Part shown: one piece after another, positions 21,338-32,765 of the stretch
Numbering within the stretch: position 1 is the first letter of the stretch
Layout of the letters: each line of letters begins with the position of its first letter
Assembly (NCBI RefSeq): GCF_032452875.1
Contig: NC_083897.1
Location: forward strand, 13,064,854-13,128,853
Source of the DNA: Bos javanicus
Taxonomy: Eukaryota > Chordata > Mammalia > Artiodactyla > Bovidae
DNA length: 64,000 nt
Direction of reading: 5' to 3'
Notes under the pieces: generated by a model
Seen by the model: the letters and a program-made list of their open reading frames with translations, nothing else
What the model was told of the DNA's origin: nothing
Databases searched by the model: none
Made by a program: the position numbers and the translations under genes

Positions 21338-21613
21338 CACATTGGAAGGACTGATGCTGAAGCTGAAACTCCAGTACTTCGGCCACCTAATGTGAAGAGC
21401 TGACTCATTTGAAAAGACTCTGATGCTGGGAAAGAGTGAAAGCGGGAGGAGAAGGGGACGACAGAGGATGAGACGGTTGGATGGCATCACTAATTCAATA
21501 CACATGGGTTTGGGTAGACTCTGGGAGTTGGCGATGGACAAGGAGGCCTGGCATGCTGCAGTCCACGGGGTTGCAAAGAGTCAAACATGACTGAGCAACT
21601 GAACTGAACTGAA
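21338..21613 (+). mobile_element. BovB LINE, 3' end only
   Basis: About 280 bp of the sense 3' end, from ATTGGAAGGACTGATGCTGA to GCAACTGAACTGAACTGAA. It covers the Arg-rich C-terminal region and the (ACTGA)n tail. Strongly 5'-truncated and non-coding. Confidence 0.93.
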
Positions 21614-21859
21614 TATACCTGTCACTGCTCTCCAGGAAAAGCTCTCTCTCCTTCAATCAAGTCTGACTCCATAGTCAAAGATGATAGAAAGAGACTGTCC
21701 AAAGCATTCTTAAGAATATTTTATTTTTTGGTCCAATCTTAGAGTTGAAAACACCAAGGTTTAGGACTTGGTTCTCTAGAACAGCAGGAAATCATGGAAG
21801 CCTTCTGAGCAGAGAAGTGACATAAATAGGGTGGCATTTGGAATACTAAATACTTAAAT

Positions 21860-22062
21860 GATCACTCTATGGGATAACACCCATGCCAAGAGCCTTACCA
21901 CATCCCCAAATCCATAAAATAACCCTATGAGCCAGGTATTTTTGCCCACATTCAGGAGGAAATTGAGACACAGATTGGTTACAAACATGTTATAGAACTT
22001 GTTGAAAGCCACACAACTATTAAACAATGAATCCAGGGTATAATCCAGGTCAGTCTGATCTC
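21860..22062 (-). mobile_element. MIR SINE
   Basis: Antisense MIR. ATAAAATAACCCTATGAGCC, GAGGAAATTGAGACACAGAT and CACACAACTATTAAACAATG follow the MIR core and 5' half. Confidence 0.75.
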
Positions 22063-23224
22063 TTTATCACTATACTAAGCAAGAAGTCCACTTGCCTGTT
22101 GAGATTAGACTCAGGGAGCATCAGGAAGGAAACAAAACGCCTCCATCCCATCTCACCCCTATCTCCAGCCACTTCCAAGTGCCAAAAATTTCATATAGAG
22201 ATTTACCCCACCAACTGAGTCCCCTTCTATGTAGTGGCTCTTGGGGATGCCATCAGTCATTCATCCTTTATGAAGAAGCAGTTCTCCATGCTCTCATAGG
22301 ACAGGATTTTATAGATAGGACAGAAGAAAGGTTGTGGGCTCTGGGAATCTAGGAGGGAAGGAAAAAAGAAGGAACAAACCATCACGGGGATAAGGAGGAG
22401 GAAATAGGCCAGGAAGGGAGTGAAGATGAGGAACTACCAAAGACCAACTTTCCTGACTTCGTAATTTTGCCAGGGGTTGGTTTATATATCACAGAAAGTG
22501 AGCTGAGCAATGTTCCTTCTGAACTGGAATTAAAAGAGAAAGAAGGTTTCTCAATATTTCAACCTGTCAAACTAGTTCAAGGATTCCATTTTACTACTAA
22601 CGGAAACTGATCCAACCAGCCAAGAAGATGGATTTCTCAAAACTAGTGCCTTGGCTAACTGCATCTTTACATGTGTTGTCATTTCTTCCTCATACCTCGC
22701 TCCTGACTCATATATATATATATACACACACACACACATACCACCTTCAACTTCTGAGCAGATTAGGGCCAAGTGTGGCTGCCCTCCTGACTTTGTGCAT
22801 TTCTTCAGAAAAGCAGTGAGCGCTTCTGGTCCTAAGTAGAAGTGGCAGCCATGAAGATGAGAGAATCCGAGAGCTGCCTCATCTGTTTAGTGCAGCCAGG
22901 CTCAAATAACCTGTGAGATGGATCTTAAGAGACCTCAGCTGAGCACAGACCCTCACAATGTAAGGAAATGACAAGAAGAGAGTCAGCAGCATCCAAAGAA
23001 AAGACTCCGAGCTCATTCATCAAAGAGGTGAGACCTCGGAGCAGAAAAGACTCTATAGCTGCTATGACTCGCTTCAGGGGCCGGACCTTATGCACACTCT
23101 GGACTCCAGCAGATTTGTGTAAAATCTCCCTCTTACTATTGTAAATTTAAAAATCTTTTCACCTCTATTTATCAAGCAGGCACTGGGAGAGGCATGAGAT
23201 CAGAAATGAAGTAAACACAATCCC
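22063..23224. other. no recognised feature apart from a microsatellite
   Basis: About 1.2 kb without a recognised repeat or gene, other than the (TA)n(CA)n tract near 22710. Confidence 0.45.
22710..22739. repeat. (TA)n(CA)n compound microsatellite
   Basis: About seven TA units followed by about eight CA units. Confidence 0.95.
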
Positions 23225-23390
23225 CAGTCACTCCACCTTAGCTGCCATTCGCTACTCCATACATCTGTTACTGGACTCACCATTTCCTTGCAAACCAGAA
23301 GGGAAGATCCTTGAGGACTGGGAATATCCTTGTTTCTCGAGTGCCTATTACAATGCCTGGTCCATCGCAGAAGCTTGATATGTGATCTGG
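23225..23390 (+). mobile_element. L2 LINE 3' fragment
   Basis: GAAGATCCTTGAGGACTGGG followed by GTGCCTATTACAATGCCTGG is the sense L2 3' end. Confidence 0.65.
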
Positions 23391-23886
23391 AAGAACAAAC
23401 CCAACTCCATAAGTGATCAGGTTCTTTTACTTTAGCCTTTGTATTCAATTGCTTTTGCTTAGTTGTATTAGGTCAAGCAGGCATGAAACTGAGCAGGGCC
23501 CTGTAGGGCCCTTCTGGGTACAAAAGCCTTTCTGGGTCCCCCGTTTTTCATTTGTAGGTAATAGTTTCATTCAGCCTCCCAGACCTTCCCTGAGTTCCAA
23601 AGGGCAGATTCAAACAGCTGCTCATCACGGAAGGGTGGGGATGCAGAAACAAAGGAGGAGCAGTCAAGAAACAAAACTGCAGCCATAGGACAAGTTCCCC
23701 ATTTCTCTGGAAAGGATATACAAAACAGTATCTTTGAGTTTTTCTGCAGGAACTAAAGGCATCCACTCAGGTGGACACAGTAACTCCAGGCTGTGCACCA
23801 GATTCGTGGACTTCCATTCTGTTACCTCATCACCTATTAGTCAGAAGAAAGCCACACACCTTGCGGCCCTCACCCCAAATTTTGCC

Positions 23887-23893
23887 TATAAAA
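23887..23893 (+). promoter_or_regulatory. LTR TATA box
   Basis: TATAAAA inside the LTR, 80 bp before an AATAAA signal. This is the best candidate promoter in the window, although no transcript evidence is available here. Confidence 0.5.
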
Positions 23894-23972
23894 ACTTGTC
23901 CCCTGCCCCAAACCACCCAAGAGTTTTGGAGGTTTTGCATACAAACCATCAACTCTCCTGGTTTGGCCCTGC

Positions 23973-23978
23973 AATAAA
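23973..23978 (+). terminator. LTR poly(A) signal
   Basis: AATAAA within the LTR, followed by T-rich and G/T-containing sequence. Confidence 0.5.
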
Positions 23979-24056
23979 CCTTTCTCTGCTCCAAATTCTG
24001 GCATTTCAATTCGGCCTCACTGTGCAGCGGACACTCAAAACTGGCTTTTACTAACA

Positions 24057-25225
24057 GGCAGGCAAGTTAAGCACTAAAGGGATGTGGCCTTTAGCTTAAA
24101 AGATATACCATTTCGGTGAACCTGACCTCCTACTCTGGAGCATAAAATACATTTGTTTAGTTCAAGGCAACATCTCAAGCAGGCCCAAGTTCCAGCAGGT
24201 GCTAGACGAACAATGTAACAAATCCCCTTGGGGCCTGGCCAGCATCAAAACATTTGTAAGACCTATTGTCTTTTGACCTTGCCTCCAGCCCGCACCCTCC
24301 CTACTCTTGGTAGCACAAAAGAAACTAATGTCAAAACCCGGGCAGGATGATTCTTTAGCCCACCACCTTCTCCTTTGCTGGCTTTCCCAAAGTTGCTATT
24401 CCTGCCCCAACATCCTGTCTCTTGATTTATCAGCCTGTCATGGGGTGAGTAGTACGAGCCTGGACAAAGTAACAAATATAAGTGGTAAACAAACAGGGAT
24501 TATAAATTAAATGAATCTGACTTTTATACTAACCCCGACTCTCAAGTCACATGGATCTTCAAAGACCCATAGCTGCAAAGGCTTTCATTTTGACTCCTCT
24601 CTGTCAACAGTCTATTATTATATGTTAACAAAGCATAAACACACTCAGGAAGCACCTTCAATTTTTAGGAATGCTTTTGTACCCTAAAAAATAAATAAAT
24701 GTAGTTGACCTTTTAATAAGTTTGACAAACCTGGTCTTCCTAAAACCGGGAAGCCTGCAGCAGCAGCTTCTTCCAGCCCCTCTTTCACAAAGCAACTTCC
24801 CAGATTTAAAACCTCCCCCCACCCCAGGAGGAAAACACGTTCCCTCCCAGTAATCCTGGCGTGAGCCCACAGCTGCTCTGCCTATTGTTAGGCACCAAAG
24901 CAAAGCAATCAGACTTTCTTTGTATCAGCTGAAAAAAAAAAAAAAAAATCTCACACATCCATGCCTAAATGCCTCACACCTGTGCTCACAAAGGTGTCAG
25001 CAGCTCTGAGCATCCTGTAACTAAATCTGGAAAATTGTCTACTTCAAGCAAAGTGACACTCAGTAAGCTTCAAACCTCTCTGCCAGCTACATATGATTTG
25101 GAATACACATGTGTTCCTTTTTCCTGGTAACCTTTCAAGCCTAAGCTCTACCCAGTATAAGACTTCCAGATCATGGCTACAGGCAGAGAGCTCAGATCTG
25201 GAATTTCAGTGGTGAGTCTGCAAAT
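24057..25225. other. no recognised feature
   Basis: No repeat recognised apart from an A17 run at 24932-24948. No convincing coding sequence. Confidence 0.45.
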
Positions 25226-25234
25226 TGGCCCATG

Positions 25235-25511
25235 TTGCTGCTGCTACTAAGTTGCTTCAGTCGTGTCCAACTCTGTGCGACCCCATAGATGGCAGCCCAC
25301 CAGGCTCCCCCATCCCTGGGATTCTCCAGGCAAGAACACTGGAGTGGGTTGCCATTTCCTTCTCCAATGCATGAAAGTGAAAATTGAAAGTGAAGTCGCT
25401 CAGTCACGTCCGACTCTTAGAGACCCCATGGACTGCAGCCCACCAGGCTCCTCCTTCCATGGGATTCTCCAGGCAAGAGTACTGGAATGGGTTTCCATTC
25501 CCTTCAACGAC
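25235..25511 (+). mobile_element. BOV-A2 SINE
   Basis: Complete dimer. A perfect 9-bp TSD, TGGCCCATG, lies at 25226-25234 and 25512-25520. The 3' end is diverged (CCATTCCCTTCAACGAC). Confidence 0.94.
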
Positions 25512-25613
25512 TGGCCCATGGGACCTCCGTAAGTGCAGAGTCTTCAAGAAACAATCTCACTCCATAAACCGACTCTGTTTCGGAAAAAATAATAGCAACA
25601 ATTTATTGTGTGC

Positions 25614-25825
25614 TTGGGCTTTCCAGGTGGTGCTAGTGGTAAAGAATCCACCCGTCAATGCAGGAGACGCAAGAGAAGCGGGTTCAGTCCCTGGATTGGC
25701 AAGATCCCCAGGAGGAGAAAATGGCAACCCACTCCAGTATTCTTGCCTGGAAAATTTCATGGACAGAGGAGCAGGCTACAGTCCACAGGATCACAGAGTC
25801 AGACACAACTGAGCACACACACAGA
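25614..25825 (+). mobile_element. Bov-tA SINE
   Basis: GGGCTTTCCAGGTGGTGCTA head, B-box GGGTTCAGTCCCTGG, BovA body and ACAACTGAGCACACACACAG tail. Confidence 0.93.
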
Positions 25826-25849
25826 GGGTGTGTTGTAACTTCTAATGTT

Positions 25850-25980
25850 ATGACATGCCAGACACTGTTTTAACCATTATTTCAGTTTTAACAGGTAAGG
25901 GAACTGAGCCATAGATCTGCTAAGTAACCTGCCATAGATTGCATAGCCAACAGATGTAAACCCAATTAACTCCACATTTT
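25850..25980 (-). mobile_element. MIR SINE fragment
   Basis: TGACATGCCAGACACTGTTT, AGGTAAGGGAACTGAGCCAT and TAAGTAACCTGCCATAGATT correspond to antisense MIR. Confidence 0.65.
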
Positions 25981-26156
25981 TTTTCCACGTGTTTTTATAA
26001 ATTAATTTATTAACTCACTACTCTTAACAGGATGAAAATACTTATGTTAAGCCAATTATAATTTGCTGAGTTTAAATCAACATAGCCTTTAAATTGGTAG
26101 CATTTTTTATTTATTTACCTTTGCCAGACTCCAAATTCTGTGTGAGCAATCATCAG

Positions 26157-26640
26157 TGTTGTGGAATCCAAAGTCGAAAAGCACACCTCGGAGGACACGT
26201 AAGACAATCGAGTACAGTTTACTACACCAGCAGGTCCAAGGGGAATCAGGCCCCAACAAGGACCCTGATGTTTCTCAGAGGCCCAGTTTTATACCCCCCA
26301 CTACTTGACTGGTTACATGTTAGCAACCTCTTTGTTGCATATGATTGAGTTTTACAACAAGCAGGTGCTAGGAGAACAAACAATTAAGGTTAAAGGTGGA
26401 GGGAACAATGCTTAACAAGCTGGGGGATGTCTCCATGGTTAACCTAACAGGGGCAGCCTGACCTCAACTACAATCTGTTTGCCATCCTTAGGGAGGGAAG
26501 TCTCCACAAGACCTGGTTTTCACTAGCAACAGTTTTCTTACTTTTGGTCAGGGTTCAGGCCCAGTTCACATCCTGTCTTTAAGATGGACAACAGGCTTCA
26601 AGATAGAGTCTCTCCTGCTTTCTTCACACTGGCCCCAACA
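26157..26640 (-). mobile_element. solo LTR, class I ERV-like, with 4-bp TSD
   Basis: 484 bp antisense. The plus strand runs TGTTGTGGAATCC to CTGGCCCCAACA, giving TG...CA ends on both strands. TCAG occurs directly on each side (26153-26156 and 26641-26644), a 4-bp duplication as made by gammaretrovirus-like integrases. TATAAAA is on the minus strand at 26287-26293. No internal retroviral sequence is present. The subfamily is not identified. Confidence 0.75.
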
Positions 26641-26659
26641 TCAGGAATCATTTCAACTC

Positions 26660-26965
26660 TCTTCATCCCTGCCTATCAAAATCCTATACACCTTCAAGAT
26701 CCAATTCAAATACCCACTCCTCTCTAAACCTTTTTCTAGTCACTTATCTAGATACACTCTCTTCTTCCTCATATTTCTCCTCTGGGAAACTAGCTTTTAG
26801 TAGATATTTGTGGTCCAGCTCTTAGTAGACATTGGGATGATTATTTATCCTTAGCATCTACTCAACCATAAATTCCTTAGAGGCAAAAATTGAGCCACAC
26901 TCAACTCTGAATTCTCCACAGAGCCTAACACAGTGCCTTGCAATAGTAGCTCCAAATTGAATTGA
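26660..26965 (+). mobile_element. L2 LINE 3' fragment
   Basis: Sense L2. CACCTTCAAGATCCAATTCA, ATTCCTTAGAGGCAAAAATT and GAGCCTAACACAGTGCCTTG are recognisable in order. Confidence 0.75.
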
Positions 26966-28080
26966 ATTTTCGGTTGAGAACAACATTTATATCTTGCTGG
27001 GTAACAAATAAGTGAGAACACTGAAAGATATGGGAAAATAATGTCAAGTGGAAGAGATGTCGAAATTGTCCCAACATAAGAAATAAGCCAGAAAGAAATA
27101 TGTGTAAGTACCACAAATCTACATGGTAAAGGAAGCTAGAAAGAGTGTGAACCATTTGGCATGATAATATGCCAGGATGCAAACCACAAGGTTATAAAAA
27201 AGACAACTATTATTTGCTAATATCCTGATCACAGGGTCAAGGGAACAATAGGAATCTGGCATAAGTCACAATGATCAGATATAAAGTCAAAAAAAATCAA
27301 CTAATGGAAAGCAGATAGTCAAAACCATACAGAAAGTCTAAATACCTAATGCAATACAATAAGTGATCAGCTGGTTTAACATCAAATTATTTCAGTAGAA
27401 TTTGGAGTAAAGAGTATAATTTTCAAAGACTTACCATTACTGACTAGCTCTTCCAAGATACAAGAGGAGTAGCTTCATTTTTTAAATATGCTAACAAGTT
27501 TTTTTGGATCAATCAGATTTTCACATCCCATTGAGCATCCTATTGTTTGTTTGTTTGTTTGTTTTTGAACCATCCCTCACTGAATATTCAGCAGACCAGA
27601 GAATCCAAGTTACACCTAGATCTTTTTTTAATGGTTAGAAACCTTGTCAAAATCCTGTGATAAAGACGGCATTGTCTAGTCAGAGGGAAGGTTCACATTT
27701 GGAACAAAGCTTCGTGAAAGGACCCGATTCAGAATTCTAGTCCCTAGCCCATTTCTTATATTAATAGTTGGGATCCGCCCAAACTCTCAATCAGTTGTTT
27801 CCATATGGCAGCTCATGGAACTGTGCCAGTCTGTGATAGAGTTTACCCCTGCTGGGGATGAAGTGAAAACAAAAACAAAGATAGCACAGGCTAAATTTAA
27901 TTATGTTTTTGCTTTTATTTTTTGATTTGCCTATTTTTCAATTTTGTTTTTCACAGAGACTAAGTTAGTCCTATTTAATGTAGTCAACCGAATTGGCTGT
28001 TTTTATTTTAATACTCTGGCCTTCATGCTTGCTTGTTTTTAAAATAACATAACATAAAATAACAATAGTAGTAGTTGGTA

Positions 28081-28082
<2 letters not shown>
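26966..28082. other. no recognised feature
   Basis: AT-rich sequence with a (TTTG)n run at 27544-27566. No recognised repeat family or gene. Confidence 0.45.

Positions 28083-28113
<31 letters not shown>
28083..28113. repeat. (TG)n microsatellite
   Basis: About fifteen uninterrupted TG units. Confidence 0.96.
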
Positions 28114-28114
<1 letters not shown>

Positions 28115-29235
28115 CCCACATAGTAAAATAAATTTCTGGTGATTTAATATTAGTCTTTCAGGTATGTATCTACATTTATCCCAATACACACAGACACACA
28201 ATTTTATTTTGAATTGGCCTGGGCCTCTGCTCAGAAAGATATTGATAACTTTAATAAAGGTATGGAAGGGTTAGTATGAACCAATTCCAATTAACAGCTA
28301 AACTCAGCAGACTTATCCTGCTGGTGGTAGGTAGCCATTTTCATCGAGTACAAAGGTAGCAAATTATATTTGGTTTAGTTCCACAATTAATTTCTTACAA
28401 GAGTCTATCATAGGGAAATCTATGAATTAATATTATTAAGTTTATGTTATTAAGACACATTACTTATAATCATTTCCATTTAGTGTATACAGCATGTAAA
28501 TTGTGCTTCTGAATCTTCTAAAGAGAGATGCATTCATATATTTACCCTTGAATCAGGCACTCCCATATTGCAGCATATTTGTATTTATAGATTTTTTTTT
28601 TCCTTGGAACTCAGCCTCACAGACACTTCAGTGCAGTCTCTTGCCATCCTTTTGCAGCTTCCTGGTGGAGATGACATTTGCTCAGCTAGAGAATAGACAC
28701 TTTCTGGCTGAGTTGCTCATCACACTGATACCCCAAGGCCTCGCTGATTTGCTGTCAGAGGACTCCAGCTGTTTCATTGCCATGATGTGTCTTTCATAGG
28801 AAAAGACATTTCCTGGAACATCAACAGCTTGTTAAGGACCGGGGAGTGCAGGGGAGAAAACTTGAAATTTTGGAGGAACAGAGTGATTTGAACTTGGCGG
28901 AGGCATGAAGATGAAACAGACAAAGGAATGATCAGGAGAATTTTCCCCCATCTGTGTCTGAAAGACTCATTTTCAGAGCTAACCATACAATTTGTGATGA
29001 GCGACCCTCCACAGCTTAGAAGGTCAAGTGTTGGTAGAAGAAACACTTGTGACTTACTCACCCTAGGGATGAACAGATTAGATGAGGATATAAAAACTCA
29101 TCAAAAAAGCTGGAAAACTCATGAGAGACGGTGGTTGCCTCAGTGAAAACTAGCAGAGACACGGCTTTGAGTGTTACCTCTATGAATGAGGAGCAGCACG
29201 ACACTTTGTGGCACCAAGCTCAATTTAATGGCCTG
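28114..29235. other. no recognised feature
   Basis: No identified repeat or gene. Open frames near 28503-29146 lack recognisable domains. Confidence 0.45.
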
Positions 29236-29368
29236 TAGGAGGAAATGGCAACCTACTCCAGTATTCTTCCCTGGGAAATCCATGGACAGAGGAGCCTGGT
29301 GGGCTACAGTCCATGGGGTCACAAAGAGCTGGACATGACTGAGCGACTAAATGGCAGCAGCAGCAGGA
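29236..29368 (+). mobile_element. Bov-tA/BovA SINE 3' half
   Basis: GGAAATGGCAACCTACTCCA to GGACATGACTGAGCGACTAA with a GCAGCAGCAGCAG end. The tRNA head is absent. Confidence 0.85.
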
Positions 29369-29371
29369 GTC

Positions 29372-29567
29372 CTGTTACCTGTCCTTTCCACCCTCACAGC
29401 TCTTCTCATTCTATGTTGTCTTTGTTATCATGCCTATTTGTTTTCCCACTAAACTGTGGGCTCTTGGAGAACAGAAATTGTGTTTTACTCAACTCTATAA
29501 CCTGGAGCCTCACACAGTGTTGGCATATAGTAAGTGTTCAATAAATCTTTGTTTGTCGAATGAATGA
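29372..29567 (+). mobile_element. L2 LINE 3' end
   Basis: AACTGTGGGCTCTTGGAGAA, then GCATATAGTAAGTGTTCAAT and AAATCTTTGTTTGTCGAATG. This is the L2 3' terminus, ending in GAATGAATG. Confidence 0.85.
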
Positions 29568-29640
29568 TGGAATACAAAGGGCTTCAGGGTTCCCAACCAT
29601 TATTTGCAACAACTTGCTGGGTCATCAATCTATAGGATTC

Positions 29641-29642
<2 letters not shown>

Positions 29643-29672
<30 letters not shown>
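29643..29672. repeat. (TG)n microsatellite
   Basis: About fifteen TG units, followed by TACACACC. Confidence 0.96.
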
Positions 29673-29674
<2 letters not shown>

Positions 29675-29786
29675 ACACCAAAAAGGAAATGAATGTAATT
29701 CACTCTGAAAATTTTAATGGATAAAAGTCTTACCTAGGTAAAAAATTTTACCTATATATCAAGGGACAGATGTGGATAATAACAAA

Positions 29787-30256
29787 ATTACATTGTCAAC
29801 AAAGGTCCGTCTAGTCAAGGCTATGGTTTTTTCAGTAGTCATGTATGGATGTGAGAGTTGGACTATAAGAAAGCTGAGCACAGAAGAATTGATGCTTTTG
29901 AACTGTGGTGTTGGAGAAGATTCTTCAGAGTCCCTTGGACTGCAAGGAGATCCAACTAGTCCATCCTAAAGGAGACCAGTCCTGGGTGTTCATTGGAAGG
30001 ACTGATGTTGAAGCTGAAACTCCAATACTTTGGCCACCTGATGCGAAGAGCTGACTCATTTGAAAAGACCCTGATGCTGGGAAAGATTGAGGGCAGGAGG
30101 AGAAGGGGACGACAGAGGAGATGGTTGGATGGCATCACCGACTCAATGGACATGAGTTTGGGTAAACTCCGGGAGTTGATGATGGACAGGGAGACCTGGC
30201 ATGCTGTGGTTCATGGGGTCACAAAGAGTCAGACACGACTGAGAGACTGAACTGAA
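29787..30256 (+). mobile_element. BovB LINE, 3' end
   Basis: About 470 bp of sense 3' sequence. It starts at the STKVRLVKAM-coding segment and runs through YGCESWT, MLKLKLQYFGHLM, the Arg-rich GRRRRGRQ and the ending DRETWHAVVHGVTKSQTRL, then a TGAACTGAA tail. A frame change near 29960 splits it. The reverse-transcriptase core is absent. Confidence 0.94.
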
Positions 30257-30544
30257 CCAGGGTAATATCATCAGCCTCTAAAGGTTTCTGGCCAGTGGCC
30301 TAACCCTGGCTCATGCAACCCCATATGCAACAAAACAAATCTTTTTGAATAAAAAAGTCATAATCTACATTCACAATGTTGATATTTGGTCTCAAGTATC
30401 AGTTTGTGAAATGCTGGTAGCTACCTCATTGGGTATCCCTCCTCTTATTAGCATGTCCATTTTGCAGAGAGAGAAAAACTGAGTGTTCATGTAATTTTCC
30501 CAGTCACTTGCTCTAAGTGCCAGAAAGTCAGGCTTCAAAAACAG

Positions 30545-31055
30545 GTCTTATTTCTTTCCAAAATTTTTATTTGGAAAAATTTTTTTTAAATACAGAAAAT
30601 TTGGAGGAGTGTGAAAACCATATGCTGCTGCTGCTAAGTCGCTTCAGTCATGTCCGACTCTGTGCGACCCCATAGATGGCAGCCCACCAGGCTCCCCTGT
30701 CCCTGGGATCCTCCAGGCAGGAACACTGGAGTGGGATGCCATTTCCTTCTCCAATGTATGAAAGTGAAAAGTGAAAATGAAGTTGCTCAGTCATGTCCGA
30801 CTCTTAGTGACCCCATGGACTGTGGCCCACCAGGCTCCTTTTCGTCCATGGGATTTTCCAGGCAAGAGTACTGGAGTGGGGTGCCATTGCCTTCTCTGGG
30901 GAAAACCATATGCTCACAACCTAAATTCTGTCATTAACATTTTTCTATACTTGCTTTATCCATCTATCCATCCCTCTATTCATCAATAAACCCATCTTAA
31001 TTTTGGTGCATGTCAGAGTAATTGCAGACATCAATATACTTCAACCTACATGCTA
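30545..31055. mobile_element. probable ancient L1 3' fragment, interrupted by BOV-A2
   Basis: AAATACAGAAAATTTGGAGG before the SINE, and TTAACATTTTTCTATACTTG with GGTGCATGTCAGAGTAATTG after it, resemble L1M 3' UTR text. It probably belongs with the antisense L1M piece at 32766-32965. Confidence 0.5.
30624..30900 (+). mobile_element. BOV-A2 SINE
   Basis: Complete dimer. A perfect 14-bp repeat, GAAAACCATATGCT, flanks it (30613-30626 and 30901-30914), overlapping the GCT of the head. Confidence 0.95.
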
Positions 31056-31059
31056 TATG

Positions 31060-32262
31060 AAAATCAGAGATACCAAGGGAATATTTCATGCAAAGATGGA
31101 CGTGATAGAGGACAGAAATGGTATGGACCTAACAGGAGCAGAAGATATTAAGAAGAGATGGCAAGAATACACAGAAGAACTGTACAAAAAAGATCTTCAC
31201 GACCCAGATAATCACGATGATGTGATCACTGACCTAGAGCCAGACATCCTGGAATGTGAAGTCAAGTGGGCCTTAGAAAGCATCACTACGAACAAAGCTA
31301 GTGGAGGTGATGGAATTCCAGTTGAGCTATTTCAAATCCTGAAAGATGACGCTGTGAAAGTGCTGCACTCAATATGCCAGCAAATTTGGAAAACTCAGCA
31401 GGGGCCACAGGACTGGAAAAGGTCAGTTTTCATTCCAATCCCAAAGAAAGGCAATGCCAAAGAATGCTCAAACTGCCACACAATTGCACTCATCTCACAC
31501 GCTAGTAAAGTAATGCTTAAAATTTTCCAAGCCAGGCTTCAGGAATACGTGAACTGTGAACTTCCTGATGTTCAAGCTGGTTTTAGAAAAGGCAGAGGAA
31601 CCAGAGATCAAATTGCCAACATCCAATGGATCATGGAAAAAGCAAGAGAGTTCCAGAAAAACATCTATCTCTGCTTTATTGACTATGCCAAAGCCTTTGA
31701 CTGTGTGGATCACAATAAACTGTGGAAAATTCTGAAAGAGATGGAAATACCAGACCACCTAACCTGCCTCTTGAGAAATCTGTATGCAGGTCAGGAAGCA
31801 ACAGTTAGAACTGGACATGGAACAACAGACTGGTTCCAAATAGGAAAAGGAGTATGTCAATACTGTATATTGTCACCCTACTTATTTAACTAATATGCAG
31901 CGTACATCATGAGAAACGCTGGACTGGAAGAAACACAAGCTGGAATCAAGATTGCCAGGAGAAATATCAATAACATCAGATATGCAGATGACACCACCCT
32001 TATGGCAGAAAGTGAAGAGGAACTCAAAAGCCTCTTGATGAAAGTGAAAGTGGAGAGTGAAAAAGTTGGCTTAAAGCTCAACATTCAGAAAACGATCATG
32101 GCATCCGGTCCCATCACTTCATGGGAAATAGATGGGGAAACAGTGGAAACAGTGTCAGACTTTATTTTGGGGGGCTCCAAAATCACTGCAGATGGTGACT
32201 GCAACCATGAAATTAAAAGACGCTTACTCCTTGGAAGGAAAGTTATGACCGACTTAGCATAT
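31060..32262 (+). pseudogene. BovB reverse transcriptase, broken by one stop and a frameshift
   Basis: Reverse-transcriptase relic of a retrotransposon that copies its RNA at nicked chromosomal DNA. The first open stretch (to 31893) carries motif A FIDYAKAFD at 31675-31701 with both Asp intact. The motif-B region near the end reads QYCILSP, where the usual Gly after Gln is Tyr. TAA at 31891-31893 then stops it. The same frame resumes and encodes the catalytic YADD at 31981-31992 and EEELKSLLMKV, continuing to a stop near 32265. There a small deletion around 32250 (MTDLAY in place of the usual MTNLDS region) shifts the frame. The C-terminal part continues in another frame to about 32700. The endonuclease domain is absent, so it cannot act. 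Confidence 0.93.
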
Positions 32263-32762
32263 TGAAAAGCAGAGACATTACTTTGCCAACAAAGGTCCGT
32301 CTAGTCAAGGCTATGGTTTTTCCTGTGGTCATGTATGGATGTGAGAGTTGGACTGTGAAGAAGGCTGAGCGCCAAAGAATTGATGCTTTTGAACTGTAGT
32401 GTTGGAGAAGACTCTTGAGAGTCCTTTGGACTGCAAGGAGATCCAACCAGTCCATTCTGAAGGCGATCAGCCCTGGGATTTCTTTGGAAGGAATGATGCT
32501 AAAGCTGAAACTCCAGTACTTTGGCCACCTCATGTGAAGAGTTGACTCATTGGAAAAGACTCTGATGCTGGGAGGGATTGGGGGCAGGAGAAGGGGACGA
32601 CAGAGGATGAGATGGCTGGATGGCATCATTGACTCGATGGATGTGAGTCTCAGTGAACTCCGGGAGTTGGTGATGGACAGGGAGGCCTGGCGTGCTGCGA
32701 TTCATGGGGTCGCAAAGAGTCGGACATGACTTAGCAACTGAACTGAACTGAACTGAACTGAG
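31060..32762 (+). mobile_element. BovB LINE (RTE clade), 5'-truncated, 1.7 kb
   Basis: The longest BovB in the window. It starts inside the coding region just upstream of the reverse transcriptase (KIRDTKGIFHAKMDV), lacks the N-terminal endonuclease, and runs through the RT, the C-terminal region and a pentanucleotide tail with several ACTGA copies ending at about 32762. The RTE clade to which BovB belongs is known for patchy distribution in reptiles and ruminants, attributed to horizontal transfer. It sits within an old L1M. No clear TSD was found. Confidence 0.96.
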
Positions 32763-32765
32763 GGT

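Larger units (their letters stand above)
23464..24056 (+). mobile_element. ERV class I-like LTR with TATA and poly(A) signals
   Basis: Starts TGTATTAGGTCAAGCAGGCA and ends TTTTACTAACA. The promoter-like TATAAAA (23887-23893) and AATAAA (23973-23978) are spaced as in a retroviral LTR. CCTTTCTCTGCTCCAAATTC and CGGCCTCACTGTGCAGCGG are typical of class I LTR R/U5 regions. No clear TSD and no internal viral sequence were seen. The overlapping open frames are not genes. Confidence 0.7.

Noticed and set aside
22710..22839. small frames with repeated Tyr/Ile or His/Thr
   Set aside because: They are translations of the (TA)n(CA)n microsatellite.
31003..31893. possible host gene encoding a reverse-transcriptase domain
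   Set aside because: It is the BovB retrotransposon. The first 19 codons come from flanking L1-like sequence, and the frame ends at a premature stop inside the RT.
32735..32762. short tandem ACTGA repeat that could be read as a CRISPR-like or satellite array
   Set aside because: It is the normal BovB 3' tail, and no spacers or longer repeats are present.
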